Below, piece after piece: positions 50,637 to 57,976 of a DNA stretch of 62,106 bases (positions are counted from its first letter, which is position 1; each line of letters opens with the position of its first letter). This DNA is from DATHYU01 sp033722675 (GTDB lineage Bacteria; Actinomycetota; Acidimicrobiia; Spongiisociales; UBA11373), in contig JAWVYO010000002.1 of assembly GCA_033722675.1 (NCBI GenBank), forward strand, positions 1 to 62,106, written 5' to 3'. The notes under the pieces were generated by a model. The model was not told the DNA's origin. It worked only from the letters and a program-made list of their open reading frames with translations, and did not search any database. The translations under genes were made by a program, and so were the position numbers.

Positions 50637-51250
50637 AGTGTCCCGAACAGGCGGTCGCCCATGTCGCCGAGGCCGGGCTGGATGTAGAACTGCTCGTTGA
50701 GATCGCGGTCGAGCGCGCCGGCGACGATGCGGACGTCGGGATGCTCGGCGTACATGCGCTTGACACCCTCGGGTGCGGCCACGACGCAGAGACACGTGAT
50801 GTCGGTGGCGCCCGAGTCCTTCGCCTTCTGGACCGCCCACGACAGGGAGCCGCCGGTGGCGAGCATCGGTTCGAGGATGAGCACGTGGGTGTCGTCGAGC
50901 GTCGGCGGCTTGAAGTAGTACTCCATCGGCTCCGCGGTCTCCTCGTTGCGCTGGACGCCGGCGAATCCCACCCGGACGTGGGGGAGGAGGTCGGTCACGG
51001 CGTCGAGGAGCCCGAGACCGGCCCGGAGGACTGCGATGGCCACGATCTGGGGCATCTCGTACCCGGTGGTCTCCTCGAGGGGCGTGTGGATCCGACTCTT
51101 GACGGGCTTGACCCCCTTCGTCGCCTCCATCAGCAGGTTGTACGTGAGCCGGCGTGCCGCCGACCGGAACTCCTCGGGCTCGGTGGAGCGGTCCCGCAGG
51201 ACGGTGAGGTAGTGGCGGGCGAGGGGATGGTCGATGACGGTGAGGTTCAT
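50633..51250 (-). CDS. upp: Uracil phosphoribosyltransferase
   Basis: The 205-residue enzyme makes UMP from uracil and PRPP. It has VAIAVLRAGLGLLDAVTDLL, the PRPP motif LILEPMLATGGSLSWAV (Glu where Asp is more usual) and the C-terminal uracil loop YIQPGLGDMGDRLFGTL. It heads the salvage operon: uracil released by the downstream phosphorylase is its substrate. The promoter is of the leaderless type. Confidence 0.95.
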   Translation of the reverse strand: MNLTVIDHPLARHYLTVLRDRSTEPEEFRSAARRLTYNLLMEATKGVKPVKSRIHTPLEETTGYEMPQIVAIAVLRAGLGLLDAVTDLLPHVRVGFAGVQRNEETAEPMEYYFKPPTLDDTHVLILEPMLATGGSLSWAVQKAKDSGATDITCLCVVAAPEGVKRMYAEHPDVRIVAGALDRDLNEQFYIQPGLGDMGDRLFGTL

Positions 51251-51257
51251 GCGTTCG

Positions 51258-51263
51258 AGGCTA
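51258..51263 (-). promoter_or_regulatory. -10 element of the upp operon, leaderless type
   Basis: Minus-strand TAGCCT ends 7 nt before the upp ATG. Confidence 0.5.
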
Positions 51264-51309
51264 GTGGTCGTGGCTCTCCGGACGGGCCGTCACCGCCGGT
51301 GGGCCCCGG

Positions 51310-51315
51310 TACCCT
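51310..51315 (+). promoter_or_regulatory. -10 element of the ffh unit, leaderless type
   Basis: TACCCT lies 9 nt before the ffh ATG. The divergent upp -10 is about 47 nt away. Confidence 0.5.
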
Positions 51316-51324
51316 GACCGTTCC

Positions 51325-52662
51325 ATGTTCGACACCCTCACGAGCCGCCTCGGCGGCGTCTTCGACCGGCTGCGCGGCAAGGGACGTCTGACCGAGGCCG
51401 ATGTCGACGCAGCCCTCCGCGAGGTGCGTCTGGCCCTGCTCGAAGCCGACGTGAACCTCGGGGTGGCGCGTTCGCTGCTCGGACGAGTGAAGGAGCGAGC
51501 CGTCGGCACCGAGGTCACCAAGAGCCTCACGCCCGGCCAGCAGGTCGTGAAGATCGTGCACGAGGAGCTCGTGACGACGCTGGGGACCGAAGCGAAGCCC
51601 TTGATCCCCGCCTCGTCACCGCCGCAGACGATCCTCATGGTGGGGCTGCAGGGTTCTGGGAAGACGACCACCGCCGCCAAGCTGGCGAAGCGGCTCAAGG
51701 CGTCGGGCAAGCGGCCGCTCCTCGTCGCCGCCGACCTGCAGCGCCCCGCCGCCATCGACCAGCTGGAGACCCTCGGAGGGCGCATCGGCGTGCCGGTCCA
51801 CGTCGACCGCACGACGAAGGCGCCGAAGCTGGTGAAGGAGGCGATGAAGCGGTCCCGCGGCGACGGGTTCGACGTCGTCGTGATCGACACGGCAGGCCGT
51901 CTCCAGATCGATCGGGATCTCATGGCCGAGTTGTCGGCGGTCCGCAAGCAGGCGGACCCCGACGAGGTGCTGCTCGTGGTGGACGCCATGACGGGACAGG
52001 ACGCCGTCAACGTGGCGACCGGCTTCCTGGAACAGACGGAGATCACCGGGCTCGTCTTCTCGAAACTCGACGGCGACGCACGGGGCGGGGCGGCGATCTC
52101 GGCCCGAGAGGTGACGGGCCGGCCGATCAAGTTCATCGGCGTGGGGGAGGGACTCGACGATCTCGAGGTCTTCCATCCCGACCGGCTCGCTTCGCGGATC
52201 CTGGGCATGGGCGACGTGATGACGCTCATCGAGCGGGCGGAGGCCACCTGGGACGAGGAGCAGGCCGAGGCCGCCGCCGAGAAGATGATGCAGGCCCGGT
52301 TCACCCTCGAGGACTTCCTCGACCAGTTCCAGCAATTGCGCCAGATGGGGCCTCTCGACCAATTGCTTGGTATGCTCCCGGGCGCCGCATCGGCGCTCAA
52401 GAACGCCGAGGTGTCCGACGAGGACCTCTCCCGGGTCGAGGCGATCATCCGCTCGATGACTCCCGAAGAGCGGCGCAACCCCAAGGTCATCGACGGAAGC
52501 CGGAAGCGGCGTATCGCGCGGGGGTCGGGAACGACGCCCCAGGACGTGAACGGCCTGCTGCGGCAGTACGCCGAGGCTCAGAAGATGATGAAGGCCTTCG
52601 CCGGCGGCCGCAGCCCGATCCCGGGGCTGACGGCTCCCGGACGACGGCGCAGACGAAGGTGA
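51325..52662 (+). CDS. ffh: Signal recognition particle protein Ffh
   Basis: A 445-residue SRP54 GTPase with N domain, G domain (GLQGSGKTTTAAKLAKRL, ADLQRPAAIDQL, VIDTAGRLQIDRDLM, FSKLDGDARGG) and a Met-rich M domain (QLRQMGPLDQLLGMLPG, RKRRIARGSGTT). It ends in a basic GRRRRRR tail. It binds signal peptides and 4.5S RNA for membrane targeting through FtsY. Confidence 0.95.
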   Translation: MFDTLTSRLGGVFDRLRGKGRLTEADVDAALREVRLALLEADVNLGVARSLLGRVKERAVGTEVTKSLTPGQQVVKIVHEELVTTLGTEAKPLIPASSPPQTILMVGLQGSGKTTTAAKLAKRLKASGKRPLLVAADLQRPAAIDQLETLGGRIGVPVHVDRTTKAPKLVKEAMKRSRGDGFDVVVIDTAGRLQIDRDLMAELSAVRKQADPDEVLLVVDAMTGQDAVNVATGFLEQTEITGLVFSKLDGDARGGAAISAREVTGRPIKFIGVGEGLDDLEVFHPDRLASRILGMGDVMTLIERAEATWDEEQAEAAAEKMMQARFTLEDFLDQFQQLRQMGPLDQLLGMLPGAASALKNAEVSDEDLSRVEAIIRSMTPEERRNPKVIDGSRKRRIARGSGTTPQDVNGLLRQYAEAQKMMKAFAGGRSPIPGLTAPGRRRRRR

Positions 52663-52687
52663 CGGACGACATGATCGAGGTGACGCC

Positions 52688-53182
52688 ATGGCGGTGAGGA
52701 TCCGCCTGACGCGCAAGGGCAAGAAGAAGCAGCCGACCTACCGGGTCGTGGTGGCCGACCAGCGCTCGCCCCGCGACGGTCGCTACATCGAGCAGATCGG
52801 GTTCTACGACCCGCGCCAGGACCCGTCGGTGGTCGACATCGACACCGAACGGGCCGACTACTGGCTCTCGAACGGTGCCCAGCCGAGCGCCGCGGTGCGC
52901 AAGCTCTTGACCATCGCCGGTGCGGTGGAGGAGCAGGCCAAGCCGGCGCCGAAGAACGTCCACGTCGTGGGCGAGGAGGCGCAGCTCGAAGCCGCCGCCG
53001 AAGAGGAGGCCCGGGCGGACGAAGCGGAGTACTCCGACGAGAGCTCCTCTTCGGAGACGTCCCAGGAGGAAGCCGAGACCGAGGCCGCCGAGACACAGGC
53101 CGAGGCCGAGACCGAGACCGAGGCCGGCGACGGCACGGCCACCGACAGCACATCCACCGACGAAGAGGGTGAAGAGGAATGA
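52688..53182 (+). CDS. rpsP: 30S ribosomal protein S16 with acidic C-terminal tail
   Basis: Residues 1-80 are ordinary S16 (MAVRIRLTRKGKKKQPTYRV, VADQRSPRDGRYIEQIGFYD). Residues about 85-164 are a low-complexity tail rich in Glu, Ala, Ser and Thr. Long tails on S16 are known in Actinobacteria, but this one is strikingly acidic for a ribosomal protein. The TGA overlaps khpA (ATGA). Confidence 0.95.
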   Translation: MAVRIRLTRKGKKKQPTYRVVVADQRSPRDGRYIEQIGFYDPRQDPSVVDIDTERADYWLSNGAQPSAAVRKLLTIAGAVEEQAKPAPKNVHVVGEEAQLEAAAEEEARADEAEYSDESSSSETSQEEAETEAAETQAEAETETEAGDGTATDSTSTDEEGEEE

Positions 53183-53427
53183 AGGGCGAGATCGTCGAAC
53201 GGGTCGTCGACTACCTGTCGAAGGAGATCGCATCCGAGCCGGAGTCCGTCGAGGTGACGATCGTCGAGGAGGGCCCCGACGAGGTCCTCGCCGAGGTCCG
53301 CGCCGCCAAGAAGGACATGGGCCGGCTCATCGGACGCCGGGGCCGCGTGGCCCGGGCCGTCCGGTCGGTCGCCCAGGCCGCCGCCGAGGAGGAGGGCCTC
53401 GACGCCAACGTCGAATTCGTCGACTGA
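53179..53427 (+). CDS. khpA: KH-domain RNA-binding protein KhpA
   Basis: An 82-residue protein with a single KH domain whose GxxG loop is in DMGRLIGRRGRVARAVRSV. It binds RNA and is regularly encoded between rpsP and rimM. The ATG overlaps the rpsP stop. Confidence 0.93.
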   Translation: MKGEIVERVVDYLSKEIASEPESVEVTIVEEGPDEVLAEVRAAKKDMGRLIGRRGRVARAVRSVAQAAAEEEGLDANVEFVD

Positions 53428-53434
53428 CGGCCGG

Positions 53435-53920
53435 ATCTCCGTCGGCCGCATCGGACGCCCCTTCGGCGTCCGCGGCGAGGTGACGTTCCTCCCCTCCGAT
53501 GCCGACCTCGACCGGTTCGAGGCGGGAGCGGAGTTCGTGACGGACGGCGGCAGGGCCCTCGTCGTCCGGTCGAGCCGCCGGTACCGCGACCGGGGCCTCG
53601 TCCTCGGATTCCACGGTGTCACCGACCGATCGGCCGCCGAGGAGCTCCGGGGGAGCCTCCTGACCATCGACCCCTCGGAACGCCGTCGGCTCGACCCCGA
53701 CGAGTACTGGCCCGAGGACCTCGTCGGTCTCGCCGTGGAGGACTCGGCGGGTCGGCCCCTCGGCTCGGTCGTCGCCGTCGACCCCGGTGCGGCACAGGAT
53801 CGACTGGTCGTGCGCACCGCCGACGGCGACGACGTCCTCGTCCCCTTCGTGTCCGAGTTCGTGGCCGATCCCGTCGACGGCCGGCTCGTGGTCGACCCAC
53901 CCGCCGGGTTGTTCGGGTAG
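53435..53920 (+). CDS. rimM: Ribosome maturation factor RimM, start codon non-canonical
   Basis: Conserved N-terminal sequence VGRIGRPFGVRGEVTF begins at 53441, then the RimM barrel (GRALVVRSSRRYRDRG, PDEYWPEDLVGL) and a PRC-barrel end (RLVVDPPAGLF). The first ordinary start in this frame, GTG 53480, would delete the whole GRIGRPFGVRGEV motif. The frame stays open back into khpA with no ATG, GTG, TTG or CTG. ATC at 53435, giving MSVGRIGRP, is the best guess, 7 nt after the khpA stop. RimM assists 30S assembly. The usual downstream trmD and rplS are absent. Confidence 0.85.
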   Translation: MSVGRIGRPFGVRGEVTFLPSDADLDRFEAGAEFVTDGGRALVVRSSRRYRDRGLVLGFHGVTDRSAAEELRGSLLTIDPSERRRLDPDEYWPEDLVGLAVEDSAGRPLGSVVAVDPGAAQDRLVVRTADGDDVLVPFVSEFVADPVDGRLVVDPPAGLFG

Positions 53921-53947
53921 GCGCGCCGCCCGGCCCACACTCGGGCC

Positions 53948-54376
53948 ATGATCAGACTCGAAGAGACCGTCATCACCCCGAAGCCGCGTGCGGAGGTGTT
54001 CGCCTACGTCGCCGACTTCTCGACCACCGCCGAGTGGGACCCCGGCATCGTCTCCGCGGAGCGCACGTCGGGCGACGGCGGCGTTGGCACCACCTACCGG
54101 CTCGAGGCCACGTTCATGGGCCGCACGGTGCCGGTCACGTACGAGGTGCTGGAGTACGTCGAGGACGAGCGCTTCGTCGTCGAGGGGTCGAACCCGTCGT
54201 TCACGGGACTCGACACGATCACCTTCCACGACCGGGACGGGGCCACCGAGGTGGTCTACGTCGCAGAGTTCGAGATGAAGGGGCTGCTGCGTCTCGTCGA
54301 GCCGCTGTTGCGGGGCACGTTCCGGAAGCTCGGTCGCAAGGCGGTCGACGGGCTCGATCGGGTGCTGAACGGCTGA
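53948..54376 (+). CDS. SRPBCC-family (polyketide cyclase/START-like) protein
   Basis: A 142-residue protein with the SRPBCC pattern: IRLEETVITPKPRAEVFAYV, TTAEWDPGIVSAERT, then antiparallel strands and a long C-terminal helix (LRGTFRKLGRKAVDGLDRVL). These proteins have a helix-grip hydrophobic pocket. The ligand is unknown. A weak CACACT -10-like element lies 6 nt before the ATG. Confidence 0.8.
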   Translation: MIRLEETVITPKPRAEVFAYVADFSTTAEWDPGIVSAERTSGDGGVGTTYRLEATFMGRTVPVTYEVLEYVEDERFVVEGSNPSFTGLDTITFHDRDGATEVVYVAEFEMKGLLRLVEPLLRGTFRKLGRKAVDGLDRVLNG

Positions 54377-54380
54377 ACGG

Positions 54381-54620
54381 TCAGTCGTCGTCCTCGAGGG
54401 ACGTCGTGGAGTGCTCGTGTCCCTCGGCGACGATCCGGTGATGGGCCTCGGTGCCGCCGCGGCCCATCCCCATGCCCTGCGAGCCGCCACGGACGTGCGT
54501 GGACTCCCGCAGGGCGCGGGCGAGGGAGTCGCCGCCGTGCCGGGCCGGTCCGGTGCCCTTCGCGTCGCGGAACGACCGCCAGAAGGCCTCGAGTCGCCAC
54601 CAGATTCGCATGCGCGTCAT
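54381..54620 (-). CDS. Small protein coupled to a GNAT gene, unknown function
   Basis: A 79-residue protein starting MTRMRIWWRLEAFWRSFRDA, with a Gly/His-rich second half ending TTSLEDDD. No family is recognised. The ATG overlaps the acetyltransferase stop (ATGA), the junction style of true gene pairs in this window, which is the main reason for calling it. Confidence 0.5.
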   Translation of the reverse strand: MTRMRIWWRLEAFWRSFRDAKGTGPARHGGDSLARALRESTHVRGGSQGMGMGRGGTEAHHRIVAEGHEHSTTSLEDDD

Positions 54621-55129
54621 CGGAGGGGTGCGGTCTCCCACACGCCGTGGAGGAGCCCGTTGCGTGCTATCGGGTCGGGCCGACGCTCCATGCCCAGCCG
54701 TTCGGCCACGGCGATCGACCGCGTGTTCTGGAGGGCGATGTCGGCGACGACGGCGTCGAGGCCGAGGGTCTCGAAGGCGTGGTCGAGGATCCTGCGAGCG
54801 GCCTCGGTCGCGTAGCCGCCGCCCCAGTGGTTCCGGGCGAGGTGCCATCCGACTTCGATCTCGCCACCCGGCCGGGGGACCGGCTGGAGGACCACGTCGC
54901 CGATCACGTCGCCGGTCGATCGACCTCGGAGCAGCCACCAGCCGGTGCCGTCGGGGGCGAAGGGGCTGCGGCCGAGCAGGTCGGTGACCAGCTGTCTCGT
55001 GTCGTCCAGCGTGGGCCGGTGGCCCCACCAGATCACCTCCGGGTCGCCCCAGACCACGTGCAGCTCGTCGGCGTCCCCGGGTCGCAGGGGAGCCAGGTGG
55101 AGGCGATCGGTGTGGAGGACGGGCTGCAC
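54617..55129 (-). CDS. GNAT-family N-acetyltransferase (RimJ/RimL-like)
   Basis: A 170-residue protein: LHTDRLHLAPLRPGDADEL at the N-terminus, GDVVLQPV, EVGWHLARNHWGGGYATEAA (acetyl-CoA pyrophosphate loop) and NTRSIAVAERLGM. This fits acetyltransferases acting on ribosomal-protein N-termini or small amines. The substrate is unknown. The GTG start is 6 nt from a TACGCT -10 that overlaps the divergent SRPBCC promoter. Confidence 0.88.
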   Translation of the reverse strand: MQPVLHTDRLHLAPLRPGDADELHVVWGDPEVIWWGHRPTLDDTRQLVTDLLGRSPFAPDGTGWWLLRGRSTGDVIGDVVLQPVPRPGGEIEVGWHLARNHWGGGYATEAARRILDHAFETLGLDAVVADIALQNTRSIAVAERLGMERRPDPIARNGLLHGVWETAPLR

Positions 55130-55135
55130 GGGGTC

Positions 55136-55155
55136 AGCGTACGGCCGGGTAGCGT
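55136..55155. promoter_or_regulatory. Overlapping divergent leaderless promoters
   Basis: Minus-strand TACGCT (55136-55141) serves the GNAT gene starting at 55129. Plus-strand TAGCGT (55150-55155) serves the SRPBCC gene starting at 55163. Start codons are 33 nt apart, so each promoter's -35 region lies in the other gene's first codons. Confidence 0.5.
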
Positions 55156-55162
55156 CCCGGGC

Positions 55163-55603
55163 ATGGCCTTCCAGCCCGACCCCGATCGGATCGTCTGGCG
55201 GCTCCACCTGGCGGCGTCGCCGGAGCGCGTGTTCGCCGCCATCGACTCCGCCGAGGGGCGGGCGGGGTTCTGGGCCGAGGAGGCCGTCGAGGAGGACGGC
55301 GTCATCACGTTCTCCTTTCCCGGAGGTGAGACCTGGCGCGGTGCCGTCGTGGTCCGGGAGCCCCCGTCGCGCTGGGGCGTCGAGTACTTCGGATCGGTGG
55401 CCGAGTTCCACCTCGAGTCCGACGGGTCCGGTGGGACCGATCTCACGCTCGTGGACACGGGCGTCGCCCCGGACCACCGCACCGAGGTCGCGGCCGGGTG
55501 GCTCAACGTGCTCCTGCCCCTCAAGGCGTGGGTCGACCACGGTGTGGACCTGCGGAACCACGATCCGCGCCGGACGTGGGCCCATGGCTATGTCGACCAG
55601 TGA
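55163..55603 (+). CDS. SRPBCC/AHSA1-like protein
   Basis: The 146-residue protein has the AHSA1 pattern: IVWRLHLAASPERVFAAIDS, AGFWAEEAVEEDGVITFSFP, GGTDLTLVDTGV and a terminal helix with GWLNVLLPLKAWVDHGVDLR. It is probably a small-molecule-binding protein. It is a second SRPBCC gene within 1.3 kb but not close in sequence to the first. Confidence 0.8.
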   Translation: MAFQPDPDRIVWRLHLAASPERVFAAIDSAEGRAGFWAEEAVEEDGVITFSFPGGETWRGAVVVREPPSRWGVEYFGSVAEFHLESDGSGGTDLTLVDTGVAPDHRTEVAAGWLNVLLPLKAWVDHGVDLRNHDPRRTWAHGYVDQ

Positions 55604-55805
55604 CGTCGGTGATCGAAGGGGGAGGAGATCGGGACGGCGAGTCGTCGGGCAGGGCCGGATGACGAACAGGACCCTTCCGTGCTCCGCATCGCTCCCATCG
55701 CGCTCGCCGTCCCCGACGCGGACCTGATCGAGGCCTTCCGGATCCGGCTGTAGACGCGACGACGCCCCGGCGGGACCGGGGCGTCGAAGCGGTTCTCAGC
55801 GGATC
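55604..55805. other. Intergenic region with a possible ORF remnant
   Basis: A start-less plus-strand frame from about 55613 to the TAG at 55753 encodes VLRIAPIALAVPDADLIEAF and looks more protein-like than chance sequence. It has no clear start and may be a gene remnant. A strong hairpin follows it. Confidence 0.25.
55761..55785 (-). terminator. Hairpin downstream of gapA
   Basis: GACGCCCCGG and CCGGGGCGTC form a perfect 10-bp stem with a 5-nt loop, 21 nt beyond the gapA stop. No T-run is present on either strand, so termination is inferred from stem strength. Confidence 0.45.
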
Positions 55806-56822
55806 TCAGACCGGCGCGGCCTCGAACTCCATGAGCCGCTCGATGAGGTCGACCACGCGGTTCGAGTAGCCCCACTCGTTGTCGTACCACGACAGCACCT
55901 TCACCTTGTTCCCGCCGAGCACCTTCGTGGACTCGGCATCGAAGATGCTCGACGCCGGGTTCCCGATGATGTCGGTGGAGACGAGCGCGTCCTCGGAGTA
56001 CTGGAGGATGCCCGCGAGCGGGCCGTCGGCCGCCGCCTTCACGGCGGCGTTCACCTCCTCGACCGTCACGTCGCGCTGCAGCTCGACGACCAGGTCGACC
56101 GTGGAGCCGTCGGGCACGGGCACGCGCATCGCCATCCCGTCGAGCCGGCCGTCCAGCTTCGGCATCACCTTGCCGACGGCCTTCGCAGCACCCGTCGTGG
56201 TGGGGATGATGTTCTCGCTCGCCGCCCGGCTGCGGCGGAAGTCCGAGTGGGGCACGTCGGCGAGGCGCTGATCGTTCGTATAGGCGTGGACGGTGGTCAT
56301 GACGCCGCGTTCGATGCCGAACGCGTCGTCGAGGACCTTGGCCAGCGGCGCCAGGCAGTTCGTCGTGCAGGAGGCATTCGAGACGATGAGGTCGTCGGCC
56401 TCGAGGTCGTCGTCGTTCACGCCGAGGACGACGGTGGCGTCGAGCGCGTCCTTCGGGGGCACCGTGAGGATCACTTTCTTGGCGCCTGCTTCGATGTGCT
56501 TGGCCACCTGCTCGCGGGTCCGGAAGACGCCGGTCGACTCGATCACGACGTCGACGTCGAGCTCGTCCCAGGGCAGGTCTGCCGGGTCGCGGACGGTGAG
56601 CAGCTTGGCGCGGTTCTTGCCGGCGACGAGGTCGCCGTCCTCGACCTTCACCTCGCCCGGGAACTCGCCCATGACGGTGTCGTACTTGAGGAGATAGGCG
56701 GTCATCTCGTCGTCGGCGAGGTCGTTGATCGCCACGACCTCCATGTCGTTGTCGCGCTGGTTGATGACGCGGAAGACGGAGCGTCCGATGCGTCCGAATC
56801 CGTTGATGGCGACCCTGGTCAT
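55806..56822 (-). CDS. gapA: Glyceraldehyde-3-phosphate dehydrogenase, type I
   Basis: A 338-residue glycolytic enzyme with the NAD-binding RVAINGFGRIGRSVFRV, the catalytic SNASCTTNCLAPL (Cys152), the base VHAYTNDQRL (His179), ENIIPTTTGAAKAVGKV and WYDNEWGYSNRVVDL. The phosphate-binding segments look intact. The ATG overlaps the stop of a second, cysteine-less GAPDH gene (ATGA). pgk and tpi do not follow it. Confidence 0.95.
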   Translation of the reverse strand: MTRVAINGFGRIGRSVFRVINQRDNDMEVVAINDLADDEMTAYLLKYDTVMGEFPGEVKVEDGDLVAGKNRAKLLTVRDPADLPWDELDVDVVIESTGVFRTREQVAKHIEAGAKKVILTVPPKDALDATVVLGVNDDDLEADDLIVSNASCTTNCLAPLAKVLDDAFGIERGVMTTVHAYTNDQRLADVPHSDFRRSRAASENIIPTTTGAAKAVGKVMPKLDGRLDGMAMRVPVPDGSTVDLVVELQRDVTVEEVNAAVKAAADGPLAGILQYSEDALVSTDIIGNPASSIFDAESTKVLGGNKVKVLSWYDNEWGYSNRVVDLIERLMEFEAAPV

Positions 56823-57844
56823 ACGGTGACCTCCTCGGCGTCGTAGGCGGCGAACTTCTCCATGAGCTCGATGGCGCGGGCGGCGTACCCCCAGCCGTTG
56901 TCGAACCAGACGACGGCCTTCAGCATCGTCCCGTCCATCACGAGCGTGGCCAGCCCGTCGAAGATGGCCGAGTGGGTGTTACCGATGATGTCCGTCGAGA
57001 CGATGGGGTCGTCGGTGTACTCGACCACCGTGCTGTTCGACGCAGCCCATCGGACGGCGCCGTTGACGTCCGACTGGGTGACCTCGGTGTCGAGGATCGC
57101 CACGAGGTCGACGTTGGACCCGTCCGCGACCGGCACGTTGAGGGCGGATCCGCTGAGCTTGCCGGCCAGTGACGGCAGGACGTGCTCGATGATCTCCACC
57201 GAGTTCGTCGCCGTCGGGATGATGTTCTCCGCGGCGCTGCGGCTGTTGCGGAGGTCGTCACCCGGCACGTCGGCGAGCCGCTGCTCGTTCGTGAAGGCGT
57301 GGACCACCGTGTACATGACCGCGTCGATCCCGAAGCGGTCGTCGAGGATCTTGAGGATCGGTGCCAGCGCGTTCGACGTGTTCGACCCGAGGGCGATGAC
57401 CGAGTCGTGGGGATCGAGGGTGTGGTCGTTGACCCCCATCAGCAGCGTCGGGATCGTGTCGTCCTTCGGCGTGGACGCGAGGATCACCCGCCGGGCGCCC
57501 CGGTCGAGGTGGCCCTGGAGCTGATCCATCGTCCGGTGCTTGCGGGTGGCCTGGACGACGATGTCGACGCCCAGGCCGGCCCAGTCGACGTCGCCCGGGT
57601 CGGCGTGGTCGAGCATCGGGATGCGGCGGTCACCCACGACGAGGTGGCCGTTCTCGAGCTCGACCGGCTTCGGAAAGCGCCCGAACACGGTGTCGTACTT
57701 GAGGAGGTAGACGAGGGCGGCGGGGTCGGCGATGTCGACGATGGCCGCCACCTCGAGGTCGGGATGGTCCTCGAGCTGGCGGAACACATTGCGGCCGATC
57801 CGGCCGAACCCGAAGAGCCCCACGCGGGTGGGAGCGTGCGTCAT
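56819..57844 (-). CDS. GAPDH-fold paralogue lacking the catalytic cysteine
   Basis: A 341-residue protein aligning over its whole length with GAPDH (VGLFGFGRIGRNVFRQL, YLLKYDTVFGRFP, ENIIPTATNSVEIIEHVLPS, WFDNGWGYAARAIEL). The active-site SCTTN is SNTSN, with Asn155 in place of Cys. The His equivalent (H182 in VVHAFTNEQRL) and most fold residues remain, while ESTGVFRT has become QATRKHRT. It cannot do ordinary GAPDH chemistry. It may bind NAD or triose phosphate, regulate GapA or form mixed tetramers. A GAAGGGGA ribosome site precedes the ATG, and a TAGGCT -10 lies further up. Confidence 0.88.
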   Translation of the reverse strand: MTHAPTRVGLFGFGRIGRNVFRQLEDHPDLEVAAIVDIADPAALVYLLKYDTVFGRFPKPVELENGHLVVGDRRIPMLDHADPGDVDWAGLGVDIVVQATRKHRTMDQLQGHLDRGARRVILASTPKDDTIPTLLMGVNDHTLDPHDSVIALGSNTSNALAPILKILDDRFGIDAVMYTVVHAFTNEQRLADVPGDDLRNSRSAAENIIPTATNSVEIIEHVLPSLAGKLSGSALNVPVADGSNVDLVAILDTEVTQSDVNGAVRWAASNSTVVEYTDDPIVSTDIIGNTHSAIFDGLATLVMDGTMLKAVVWFDNGWGYAARAIELMEKFAAYDAEEVTV

Positions 57845-57962
57845 GGGTGGATGGTCCCCTTCGTTGGTGGTGCACCGTGCAGCCTATCGACTCCGTGGGC
57901 GCTGTTGGAACCGGTTCCGGTCCCGGCCGGCGGGGCCTGTCGGCGTGGCCGCCGACGCCTGA

Positions 57963-57968
57963 TACCTT
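57963..57968 (+). promoter_or_regulatory. -10 element of cofG-cofH, leaderless type
   Basis: TACCTT lies 8 nt before the cofG ATG, with no ribosome site. Confidence 0.5.
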
Positions 57969-57976
57969 GCGGCTCC

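Noticed and set aside
53480..53920. RimM starting at GTG 53480
   Set aside because: This would delete the strongly conserved GRIGRPxGVRGEV N-terminus, which is present in frame just upstream.
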